Shown in pieces: positions 1 to 7,201 of a stretch of 34,331 nt of DNA; the stretch's first letter is position 1, and each line of letters starts with the position of its first letter. Position numbers and translations under genes: made by a program. Under the pieces are notes generated by a model. It had not been told where the DNA came from. It saw only the letters and a program-made list of their open reading frames with translations, and ran no database searches. Source of the DNA: DASPKM01 sp036402175 (GTDB lineage: Bacteria; Bacteroidota; Bacteroidia; Chitinophagales; Chitinophagaceae); the NCBI GenBank assembly GCA_036402175.1, contig DASWTK010000119.1, forward strand, positions 1-34,331. The letters are read 5' to 3'.

Positions 1-1326
1 TCTTGATTTTTCAATCGCCTGCCGCAATGCATCTATTCTGCTGGTTTGTCCGCATCCTTTCCCCCCCAGTTGTTTGTTTTTTACAATCGCGATGGCATTA
101 CTTTTCAGATGCTTGCAAACAATGTTCGCAAAAATGAGGTCTTCTTTTTCTGACTCAGATGTTGAACGCCCGCCGGTTTCTTTCCAGTCGGTATAATTAC
201 CTGTATCTGAAGTCTGAGAAAGCACGCCGTTCAACAGTGAACGAAACTGATCGCGCTTTTCAACCTGCTTTTTTTGACGAAGCAGGATGCGGTTCTTTTT
301 CTGCTGCAGTATTGTCAGCGCCTCGGGATCGAAAGAAGGAGCGGTCAGTACTTCGAAAAATATTTCATTGATGGCGTTCGCGGTAGCCACGTCAATATTG
401 CCGTTACAGATCAGTACACCTCCGAAAGCGCTTTCCGGATCTCCGGCAAGCGCGGCTTTCCATGCATCGATAGTGCTGTTCCTTGATGAAATGCCACAAA
501 CATTGGTATGTTTGATGATGGCGAAGGTGATCTCATTTCCGGGAGGTTGCTGAGAGAACTCGCTTATCAGTTGCATGGCCGCGTCAAGGTCCACCAGGTT
601 GTTATAAGAAAGTTCTTTACCGTTTAATTGATCGAACAGCTCATCGGCCTTTCCATAAAATACCGCTTTCTGATGCGGATTCTCACCGTACCGGAGAAAC
701 TTGGGATTGGTTACCGATTCCAGGAAATAAGAAGGCGAATCGGGATTAAAGAATTTTGCTATCGCTACGTCGTAATGCGCGCAGATCTCAAATGCTTTTG
801 CCGCGAAATGTTTTCGTTGTTCAAGTGTTGTTTCTCCCGATTGTTCTGTAAGTATCTTTTCGAGACTGGCATAATCTGCTTTTGCAGCAATCACAACTAC
901 GTCTTTAAAATTCTTGGCAGCGCCCCGGATCATGGATGGGCCGCCAATATCTATCTTCTCAATGATCGCCTTTTCATCGGTTGTGGAGGCAACAGTTTCT
1001 TCGAAAGGATAAAGGTCAACAATTACCAGGTCCAGTTCCGGGATATCATACTGCTGCATTTCCTGTACATCGGTCTGGTTATCGCGCCTTCCCAGGATGC
1101 CGCCAAAAACGGCAGGGTGTAAAGTTTTTACTCTTCCGCCAAGGATGGAAGGGTAGGTGGTAAGCTTTTCGACCGGAATTACAGGCACTTCAAGTTTTTC
1201 GATGAATTGCTGTGTACCGCCTGTGCTGTAGATTGCAATATCCAGCTTGTGTAATTGCCTGACAATATTCTCCAGGCCGTCTTTGTAAAAAACAGAAATG
1301 AGCGCAGATCTGATCTTTTTATTCAT
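1..1326 (-). CDS. purH: Bifunctional AICAR transformylase / IMP cyclohydrolase (C-terminus outside window)
   Basis: PurH catalyses the last two steps of de novo IMP synthesis in the cytoplasm: formylation of AICAR, then ring closure of FAICAR. Translating the minus strand from the ATG at 1326-1324 gives 442 codons open to the window edge; the family is usually about 510 residues, so some 65 C-terminal residues are missing. The N-terminal MGS-like cyclohydrolase domain shows SALISVFYKDGLE, an STGGT loop and GRVKTLHPAVFGGIL. The transformylase domain shows RYGENPHQKA, the catalytic-type KHTNVCG, DPESAFGG and, near the edge, GCGQTSRIDALRQAIE. A TAnnTTTG promoter-like element lies about 35 bp upstream, suggesting its own transcription start although comEC precedes it on the same strand by 100 bp. 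A run of seven C (minus strand G7) near position 60 is read through in frame. Identification is firm. Confidence 0.97.
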   Translation of the reverse strand, partial: MNKKIRSALISVFYKDGLENIVRQLHKLDIAIYSTGGTQQFIEKLEVPVIPVEKLTTYPSILGGRVKTLHPAVFGGILGRRDNQTDVQEMQQYDIPELDLVIVDLYPFEETVASTTDEKAIIEKIDIGGPSMIRGAAKNFKDVVVIAAKADYASLEKILTEQSGETTLEQRKHFAAKAFEICAHYDVAIAKFFNPDSPSYFLESVTNPKFLRYGENPHQKAVFYGKADELFDQLNGKELSYNNLVDLDAAMQLISEFSQQPPGNEITFAIIKHTNVCGISSRNSTIDAWKAALAGDPESAFGGVLICNGNIDVATANAINEIFFEVLTAPSFDPEALTILQQKKNRILLRQKKQVEKRDQFRSLLNGVLSQTSDTGNYTDWKETGGRSTSESEKEDLIFANIVCKHLKSNAIAIVKNKQLGGKGCGQTSRIDALRQAIEKSR

Positions 1327-1360
1327 AAAAAATTCTTGAAAGGCAGGCAAAAAGAAGGCG

Positions 1361-1368
1361 CAAACCTA
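1361..1368 (-). promoter_or_regulatory. Candidate -7 promoter element TAGGTTTG for purH
   Basis: The minus strand reads TAGGTTTG, matching the Bacteroidota -7 consensus TAnnTTTG. It would place the transcription start about 28 nt before the purH ATG. I see no convincing -33 TTTG at the usual spacing, so this is a half-site match only. Confidence 0.45.
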
Positions 1369-1426
1369 CGATAAATTGGGAAATCGGGCTTTTGCTGATC
1401 TGTACTTTTTAATTTCGAAAAGCTGT

Positions 1427-3514
1427 TCAGCGAATATTTAAAATAAATGCTCCCTTTTCCGAAACATCGTGAAATGCAAATCCCTGCGCTTCGCATTCCT
1501 GCTTCCATTTGGTTATTTTATGCCTTGAGTTGCTGCCAGTTGCAACTACATGAATAGTTGATGCGGGTTTTATCGCGTGTTTAAAAGAGAATGATGGGTT
1601 GTTGGATAATATGATCACGTCCGGCAGCTGCAATGGTTTAAACTGCACGAAGGCGGGGTCTGCAATTAATACAAGGATGTTACCAAAACGGAACAATGGC
1701 AACCTGCCGGTAAGACGGGGCAGGGATCGGGCCTGGGAAACGCGATGCAGTGTGCGGGATGGTTCGAGATGAAAGTTGCGAATGAACTGGTCGTGCTGAA
1801 CCATCTGATCGCCTGCATAATAAAAGTATCGGCCGTTTATAAAATCTATCGTTGTCTTTTGCGGCACATTGTAAACGATCAGTTTGCGCTGCTGTTTTGC
1901 CGCGATGAATGAAGCGGAACGAAGACACATGAATAATGACACGCTGACCAATGCAACTATCATTGCGGGTTTACTTTTCTGCATCAGCCACAATGCCACT
2001 GCGGTAATTATTATAAGAAGCAGTGCTGCCTGGCAAACATTGAGCTGAAGGTGCGACCAACTGGCAAATGGCAGGGCATTGATATGTTTTATAAAATCGT
2101 TCATGAGACCGATGAGAAAGTTCAGTGCCTTGCCTGTTAACCTGGCGAGGACAGGCGCAAAGGAAATGATGCATAAAAGGATCTCACCAATCAGCAACAG
2201 GCCCGATAAGGGAACAGCTATCATATTGGCCGGTAAAAAAAGGTTGGGAAACTGGTGAAAATGATAGAGACTGAATGGAAGCGTTAGCAATTGGGCGGAT
2301 AATGTTACCGCATTCAGCTTCCAGACAGCATCCAGTATTTTATTCCGGAAATAAACCAGGTTATAAATGGGCCTGAAAAAGATCACAATGCTCAGGACGG
2401 CGGCATAGGATAATTGAAACCCTGCATCCCACAGCCAGAATGGGTTCCAGCATAAAAGCAAAAAGGCTGAAGCGGCGAGGTTATTGTAGATGTGATTTCT
2501 TTTATGGAAAAATTCACCGGTTGATATGAAACTGAACATAACTGCAGAGCGGAGGACCGAAGGTCCTGCTCCGGCGATCAGTGAAAAAATCCAGATGCCT
2601 GAAAGGATCAGCAGGAAAACAAACCATTTCATTCCCGGTTTTTTTTTCAATGGTCCCATCACCAGGCTTAGCAACCAATAAATAATACCAAGGTGCATAC
2701 CCGAAACTGCAATGATGTGGATCACACCTGTATTAGCATACGATTGAGCGAGATTTTTGTCCAGGTCATCTTTGTAACCTATTAGCAAGGCTTCTGCGAG
2801 TCCCCTTTCCTGTTTTCCTTTTATGTAGGTGGTGAGTATATTCAGGACTTGCTGTCTGACCGAAAATATGACCGATTTCAGACCCCGTGTTTCTCCGGTA
2901 CCTGCGACAATGAAATCCCCGGGTTTCAGATATACCTGGTAGGCGATTTGGTTAAAGATGCAATAACGCTGGTAGTTGAACGAACCCGGGTTGCCCGAGT
3001 TTTTTACGGGGATCAATCGTTTATTTATAATGATAGTTGAACCGTAACTTAATTCCGTGTATTTCACCTGCCTGCTGAAATAGAGTATGATATTCCCGTT
3101 TACAGACACGATCGAATCGTTCATATAAAGCTGGTGTACCGAAGCAACGGCTTTGAAAGATTTACTTTTTGAGGCCAGTGGTTCCTGCAGAACGGCTTTT
3201 ATTTTTCCTTCTTCTTTGTAATGATTGCCAAGCCAGGTTGATGTATGGGCGGGCTGATTATGATAAGTGATCATTGAACCTGTGCACATCAATGCCAGGT
3301 TGAGCGTTAATCCGGTTATCCATTGTAATCTGAAGCGGGTAGCAATGGATACATTCTGAATGACGACCAATGACAGTGCAGTAACTATTAACGCTATTAT
3401 TATAAACGGAAGTGAAAAATCAAGATACCATTGGAGCAGGATGCCGGTGATGAAAGGAGGCAGAAGACGCAGGAAAGGAGCTTCTTTCCAGATTGGGACA
3501 ATAGATAAGGTCAT
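1427..3514 (-). CDS. comEC: ComEC/Rec2-like DNA-uptake membrane protein
   Basis: ComEC proteins form the inner-membrane channel through which single-stranded DNA enters during natural transformation. This 695-residue protein starts with two to three membrane segments (about 17-85), followed by a soluble stretch (about 100-205, the DUF4131/OB-like region). The multi-pass Competence domain then carries the diagnostic AVSGMHLGIIYWLL at about 269-282 and GAGPSVLRSAVM at about 315-326. The C-terminal 150 residues resemble the tail of ComEC metallo-beta-lactamase domains (DVIILSNNPSF, then VSEKGAFIL) but contain no HxHxDH metal-binding motif, so the nuclease-like domain looks degenerate. It is transcribed toward purH. 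The ATG at 3514 gives an N-terminus with no better alternative. Family assignment is strong; actual DNA uptake in this organism is inference. Confidence 0.9.
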   Translation of the reverse strand: MTLSIVPIWKEAPFLRLLPPFITGILLQWYLDFSLPFIIIALIVTALSLVVIQNVSIATRFRLQWITGLTLNLALMCTGSMITYHNQPAHTSTWLGNHYKEEGKIKAVLQEPLASKSKSFKAVASVHQLYMNDSIVSVNGNIILYFSRQVKYTELSYGSTIIINKRLIPVKNSGNPGSFNYQRYCIFNQIAYQVYLKPGDFIVAGTGETRGLKSVIFSVRQQVLNILTTYIKGKQERGLAEALLIGYKDDLDKNLAQSYANTGVIHIIAVSGMHLGIIYWLLSLVMGPLKKKPGMKWFVFLLILSGIWIFSLIAGAGPSVLRSAVMFSFISTGEFFHKRNHIYNNLAASAFLLLCWNPFWLWDAGFQLSYAAVLSIVIFFRPIYNLVYFRNKILDAVWKLNAVTLSAQLLTLPFSLYHFHQFPNLFLPANMIAVPLSGLLLIGEILLCIISFAPVLARLTGKALNFLIGLMNDFIKHINALPFASWSHLQLNVCQAALLLIIITAVALWLMQKSKPAMIVALVSVSLFMCLRSASFIAAKQQRKLIVYNVPQKTTIDFINGRYFYYAGDQMVQHDQFIRNFHLEPSRTLHRVSQARSLPRLTGRLPLFRFGNILVLIADPAFVQFKPLQLPDVIILSNNPSFSFKHAIKPASTIHVVATGSNSRHKITKWKQECEAQGFAFHDVSEKGAFILNIR

Positions 3515-3548
3515 ACCGGATTGAAACGATGGATAAGGGCATAAAGAA

Positions 3549-3575
3549 AAGTTACAGCGTTTTAGACTGTAACTT
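3549..3575. repeat. Perfect 9-bp inverted repeat upstream of comEC
   Basis: AAGTTACAG (3549-3557) and CTGTAACTT (3567-3575) are exact reverse complements around a 9-nt loop, 35 bp upstream of the comEC ATG. On the minus strand the second arm is followed by TTTTCTTTAT, so it could be a weak terminator. It also overlaps a near-consensus TAACTTTT promoter-like element, so an operator is equally possible. Confidence 0.5.
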
Positions 3576-3794
3576 ATAACCAGGATAAGGTTTTCTGGTT
3601 AATGGAAAATTTTTTTTGCTTGTATTTTGGAGAAGGTTGTTATCTCAATGTGGTTCCGGAAGATCTTTACCTGGATTTTAAAAACGGGATCAGAACCGGA
3701 TTTGAAAAGTAATTTGCATCATTCTTCTTTATTTCCCGATTTTTCAATTGCATTTTAATTACGGTTTTTAACCCGTCTTTTCACCTGCAAATGA

Positions 3795-3812
3795 CCCCGT
3801 ATTTATACGGGG
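3795..3812. repeat. Perfect 7-bp hairpin CCCCGTA-TTTA-TACGGGG
   Basis: The arms CCCCGTA (3795-3801) and TACGGGG (3806-3812) flank a TTTA loop. It is a G+C island inside an A+T-rich gap. No T-run follows closely on either strand, so it does not look like a terminator. It may be a protein-binding dyad or an RNA stem. Confidence 0.4.
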
Positions 3813-3958
3813 ATAGAATATCCGTATTAACCACGTTTTTTTAAGTTTTTTTACCGGTTTTTTTTGCCATTTTTTATCACGACTGATTGAATCACTAAAT
3901 TTTATAAATAATATTAATTTATAATTAATTGAGTCATATTTTCTTGCGTCTAACCATC

Positions 3959-3973
3959 TTCTGAGCTTCAGAA
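3959..3973. repeat. Dyad TTCTGA-GCT-TCAGAA upstream of the 163-residue gene
   Basis: A perfect 6-bp dyad with a 3-nt centre ends 48 bp before the ATG at 4022. Size and position fit a repressor or activator site, but no cognate regulator can be named. Confidence 0.35.
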
Positions 3974-4021
3974 TAGTTTTACGGAGACATTCAAATTTTA
4001 ATAACCGTAAACTCAAAGGCG

Positions 4022-4513
4022 ATGATTACGACTGAGAAAAAATCCTTACAAGTAGGAAAATATGTAAATACATCCCATGTAGATACAGTGATCCGGACTT
4101 ACAAACAGGAAAGGTGGGTGCATAATTCTGATCGCATTGGTAAGGAAGATTCTTTAAGCGCGTGGTATAGTGTTGAAGAACTGGAAGAATTCATGGAAAC
4201 AATCAAACAGCACGGTGCAGATGGTATAAAGATCTATTTCGGGGCGTATCCTGATAATTATACTGAAGTTCCCGAATACGCAGGCAGGCAAACGGTTGTA
4301 CTGGTTGCTACGAAAAGAAAGCAATCCGGCAATGGCGGAATGATAGACAAGGATATTTATACCAATACAGAAAAGGGAAGTCAGATCCTTGCATATAACA
4401 TGAGTAAATTATGCCCTCCGTTCTGCGGCGGAACACGGGATGATGATGCTGACTGGGATGGCCTTGGCATTACCATCGTTGATCGTAAAGAAAAAGGATT
4501 AACCGTTATTTAA
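4022..4513 (+). CDS. Small soluble protein of unknown function (163 aa)
   Basis: I do not recognise a characterised family. The protein has no signal peptide or membrane segment and is probably cytoplasmic. Visible features are an acidic central part with WYSVEELEEFMETIKQHGAD, then GIKIYFGAYPDN, RQTVVLVATKRK and a C-terminal stretch with two closely spaced Cys in LCPPFCGG followed by DDDADWDGLGI. I have an impression that similar 'IYFGxY...TVVxVAT' proteins are common in Bacteroidota, but cannot verify it. The gene is monocistronic: a 507-bp gap precedes it and a strong terminator follows. The start is the first in-frame ATG after an upstream stop. Codon use matches its neighbours. Confidence 0.8.
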   Translation: MITTEKKSLQVGKYVNTSHVDTVIRTYKQERWVHNSDRIGKEDSLSAWYSVEELEEFMETIKQHGADGIKIYFGAYPDNYTEVPEYAGRQTVVLVATKRKQSGNGGMIDKDIYTNTEKGSQILAYNMSKLCPPFCGGTRDDDADWDGLGITIVDRKEKGLTVI

Positions 4514-4543
4514 CCAATAAACCGAGCGTCACATTTATCCTGG

Positions 4544-4570
4544 AAGCCTCCCGTTGGGAGGCTTTTATTT
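4544..4570 (+). terminator. Rho-independent terminator after the 163-residue gene
   Basis: A 9-bp stem, AAGCCTCCC (4544-4552) with GGGAGGCTT (4556-4564), with a 3-nt loop runs into TTATTTTT. It lies 31 bp after the stop codon and ends 38 bp before the next gene. Confidence 0.85.
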
Positions 4571-4607
4571 TTAAATATTATACCGAATGGAGTTAATTTA
4601 ACAGCAA

Positions 4608-5255
4608 ATGCAGGTACCACTCCAATATTACTTCATCGCCCTCAGTGCACTGGCAGGATTCCTGGCGCTGATGCAAAAGGGAATAAACAGGTCGTTATGG
4701 ATATTCCCATTTTTCCTGGTGTTCACGCTGATAATCGAATTGATCGGACTTCACATGAGCAACGCGAATATTCACAATGCTGACCTTTATAATTTCTTTT
4801 CTTTGGCTGCTTTCACTTTCTATATGTACCTGCTGATGCAGGTTGTTTATTCGGCCAGGGCTAGAAGAATTATATTGTATACCATGACCGCCTATGTTGT
4901 TATTTCGCTTGTTAATATTCTCTTTATTCAGAAGATCAACACTTTTCATACACTAACCTATTCCATTGGTTGTTTCCTGATAGTAGTGATATCCATGTAT
5001 TATTTTTACGAGCTGCTGCAGGTGCCGCGTTCAATTAACCTGAAACGCGAGCCGGCCTTCTGGATAGTAGCCGGTTTGTTGTTCTTTTACATCTGTACCC
5101 TGCCAATATTGGGTGTGGCGAATTATTTATTTTCGTTTCCGTCGGTAATTGCCAGGAGCCTGGAACAGATAATAACAATCCTGAACATTTTACTATATTC
5201 ACTTTTTACCATCGCTTTTTTATGCCGGATAAGTTTCAGGAGGTCTATGTTGTAA
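4608..5255 (+). CDS. Seven-transmembrane protein in a two-component cassette
   Basis: This 215-residue protein is almost entirely hydrophobic, with about seven predicted helices at roughly 5-22, 29-48, 60-80, 86-107, 115-136, 148-172 and 185-208, and only short loops. No enzyme motif is visible. Its last 34 bp overlap the start of the histidine kinase gene, which itself overlaps the regulator gene, so the three are almost certainly co-translated. I infer that it is the membrane sensing partner or a modulator of the kinase, which has only one helix and no extracytoplasmic domain. The 7-TM architecture recalls 7TMR-type sensor modules, but homology is not established. The ATG at 4608 fits the hydrophobic N-terminus. 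Confidence 0.85.
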   Translation: MQVPLQYYFIALSALAGFLALMQKGINRSLWIFPFFLVFTLIIELIGLHMSNANIHNADLYNFFSLAAFTFYMYLLMQVVYSARARRIILYTMTAYVVISLVNILFIQKINTFHTLTYSIGCFLIVVISMYYFYELLQVPRSINLKREPAFWIVAGLLFFYICTLPILGVANYLFSFPSVIARSLEQIITILNILLYSLFTIAFLCRISFRRSML

Positions 5256-6049
5256 TTGTGATTGGGATAACCCTGGCATTGTTGCTGGTAGGGTTCATCC
5301 TGACCATCCTGTTTTTGTACCAGCGTCGTCAACACAGGCAGGAGCAGGAACTTACAAAAATGAAGGACCTGTACGACCGTGAATTGCTTCAGTCCCAACT
5401 CGAGATCAAAGAGGCTACATTAAAAACAATTGCACAGGAGCTTCACGACAACATAGGCCAGATGTTAACCGTGGTTAAATTCTCACTCGCCGGAATACGC
5501 CTGGTTCCCCATGATCCGAACTTTGAAACCATACAGGAATCAAAACAAATGCTGAATAAAGCGATATATGACCTTTCGGATCTTACAAAAAGCATGCATA
5601 CCGACAGAATAGCACAAATAGGATTGGTGGAAGCAATCCGTTTTGAAATGGAAATGCTGGCTAAAATGAAACTTTTTGAAACTTCATTTACATTATCGCA
5701 GGGCACCTATCATTTTGACGCGCAAAAAGAAATATTTCTCTTTCGTATTTTCCAGGAGATCCTTAATAATACCATTAAACACTCCAAAGCTTCAAGGGTT
5801 GACGTATCTGTGTTATGTTCGGAGGACGACAGGTTCAGCTTCATTGTCAAAGATGACGGACTGGGATTCGACGTGCAGGAAAAACAGCATAGCGGTTCAC
5901 GCGTTGCCGGTGTGGGTTTGAAAAGTATGGTAAACAGGGCGAAACTTATTGGCGCGGTTGTGAATATAGAAAGTGAGCCGGGAAAAGGAACTTCTGTTGA
6001 GGTACAGTTACCTTTGCAAAAAGAACAATTGTTGCATGAATGGCACTAA
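5222..6049 (+). CDS. Sensor histidine kinase, HisKA_3 (NarL-partner) type
   Basis: A compact 275-residue kinase. One membrane helix (about 9-33) is followed by a charged coiled-coil stretch (36-65), then the HisKA_3 dimerisation helix with phospho-acceptor His75 in AQELHDNIGQ. The HATPase domain has an N-box around 179-190 (EILNNTIKHSKA), a G1 box DDGLGF (211-216) and a G2-type GVGLKSM (231-237). It autophosphorylates and passes phosphate to a response regulator, expected to be the next gene, with which it overlaps by 10 nt. It overlaps the preceding 7-TM gene by 34 nt. With no periplasmic domain, input probably comes through that 7-TM protein or the membrane; this is inference. Confidence 0.95.
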   Translation: MPDKFQEVYVVIVIGITLALLLVGFILTILFLYQRRQHRQEQELTKMKDLYDRELLQSQLEIKEATLKTIAQELHDNIGQMLTVVKFSLAGIRLVPHDPNFETIQESKQMLNKAIYDLSDLTKSMHTDRIAQIGLVEAIRFEMEMLAKMKLFETSFTLSQGTYHFDAQKEIFLFRIFQEILNNTIKHSKASRVDVSVLCSEDDRFSFIVKDDGLGFDVQEKQHSGSRVAGVGLKSMVNRAKLIGAVVNIESEPGKGTSVEVQLPLQKEQLLHEWH

Positions 6050-6699
6050 CATCTAGAAAAATTCAGGTTGGCGTAGCTGATGATCACGTTCTCCTTCGAA
6101 GAGCATTGGCAAAACTCATCGGCTCATTTGAGAACTATTCTGTTTTATTTGAAGCAGACAACGGGAAGGAAGTTAAAGCAAAACTTACCCAGCATATCAT
6201 TCCGGACATTGTTTTACTGGATGTGAATATGCCGGATATGGACGGGTTTGAAACCGCACGCTGGATCTATTCGAATCACCCGCAGGTCAAGATCCTTGCG
6301 CTTTCCATGTTCAGCGATGAAAACACGATCATCAAAATGCTGCGGTTTGGAGCAAAGGGTTTCATTTTGAAAAGCGTGGATCCGGAGAAGTTGAAGGAAG
6401 CGCTGGATTCAGTTATGGAAAAGGATTTCTATTTGTCTGATTTTATTTCTGAAAAAATTCTGAGTGGCCTGCACAAGAATGTTGACATACAGGAAGAAGC
6501 TGTGTCACTTACCGCAAAAGAAAAAGAATTCCTTCGGTTCGTTTGTTCTGAAATGACCTATAAGGATATAGCGGAAAAAATGTTCGTGAGTCATCGAACC
6601 GTGGATGATTACCGCAATTCCCTGTTTGAGAAATTAAAAGTGCGAAGCCGTGTGGGCCTTGTGATGTACGCTATCAAACACCACCTCGTGGAACTATGA
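6040..6699 (+). CDS. Response regulator, NarL/FixJ family (REC-LuxR HTH)
   Basis: A 219-residue transcription regulator. The receiver domain has acidic residues Asp14/Asp15, phospho-acceptor Asp61 in DIVLLDVNMPDMDG, and a conserved Lys in FILKSVD. The C-terminal LuxR-type helix-turn-helix starts at LTAKEKEFLRFV and includes MTYKDIAEKMFVSHRTVDDY. The ATG at 6040 overlaps the kinase stop codon region by 10 nt, so the pair is translationally coupled. Its stop lies one base from the stop of the convergent DinB-like gene. The target promoters are unknown. Confidence 0.96.
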   Translation: MALTSRKIQVGVADDHVLLRRALAKLIGSFENYSVLFEADNGKEVKAKLTQHIIPDIVLLDVNMPDMDGFETARWIYSNHPQVKILALSMFSDENTIIKMLRFGAKGFILKSVDPEKLKEALDSVMEKDFYLSDFISEKILSGLHKNVDIQEEAVSLTAKEKEFLRFVCSEMTYKDIAEKMFVSHRTVDDYRNSLFEKLKVRSRVGLVMYAIKHHLVEL

Positions 6700-6700
6700 T

Positions 6701-7174
6701 CTACGAAAGCAATTTCATCGCATACGCGATCTGACCGGTGTGATAAACATCATGCTGCAACAACCCGCTCAACAGGTAATGGAAGTTATACTTTCGTTCG
6801 CCTACCGGTTGTGAAAGAATTGAATCATCTGTTTCATTCAGTATAGAAATAAGTCGCCGCTGACTTTCCTCCAGTAATTGCAATCCCAGTTCCCAGGTTT
6901 GAAAGCTGGTCAGGTCCAGGGTTCTCCAGTCATTCACATCAAAATACTTTGAGTCCTTTCCTTCTTCGGGCTTTATTCTTGTTATGGTGAAGTCGCGCCA
7001 GTTGGCCATATGATAGATCAGTTCCGCGATGCTGTGTGAAGCGGGATTGGGTTTCTTCAATCCGATCTCCGGCGTTACCTCGCCAAGCAGTGATCTGATG
7101 GATCTCCCATGCCATGGTTTACCATTATAATTGTCGTTCAATGCAACTATGAATTGCCTGATCTGGGTATTCAT
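6701..7174 (-). CDS. DinB-superfamily protein
   Basis: A 157-residue protein with the four-helix DinB/YfiT-like pattern. Three His residues typical of the metal site are in place: His55 (SIAELIYHMANWRDF), His141 and His145 (LLQHDVYHTGQIAYAMK). The superfamily includes thiol-dependent transferases and metal-dependent hydrolases; the substrate here is unknown. It lies 27 bp downstream of carB on the same strand and is probably co-transcribed, though no functional link to carbamoyl phosphate synthesis is evident. It converges with the upstream regulator gene with one base between the stop codons and no room for a terminator. Confidence 0.88.
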   Translation of the reverse strand: MNTQIRQFIVALNDNYNGKPWHGRSIRSLLGEVTPEIGLKKPNPASHSIAELIYHMANWRDFTITRIKPEEGKDSKYFDVNDWRTLDLTSFQTWELGLQLLEESQRRLISILNETDDSILSQPVGERKYNFHYLLSGLLQHDVYHTGQIAYAMKLLS

Positions 7175-7201
7175 ACTGATTGGTTTTGTAAACCTGCATC
7201 C

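Larger units (their letters stand above)
3515..4021. other. Gene-free A+T-rich intergenic region
   Basis: About 500 bp separate the divergent comEC and the 163-residue gene. I see no credible coding sequence. It holds three short perfect dyads, listed separately, and a strongly A+T-rich stretch around 3897-3930 (runs such as AAATTTTATAAATAATATTAATTTATAATTAATT split by no GC pairs). It presumably carries both divergent promoters, but no clear TAnnTTTG element is visible. A small RNA cannot be excluded. Confidence 0.5.

Noticed and set aside
55..75. Possible frameshift at the C7/G7 run in purH
   Set aside because: The frame continues correctly into the conserved GCGQTSRIDALRQ segment, so the run is intact.
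3768..4016. 82-codon minus-strand frame in the A+T-rich gap
   Set aside because: Its Lys/Ile-rich sequence looks like translated A+T-rich DNA, it spans two dyads, and it has no motif or start signal.
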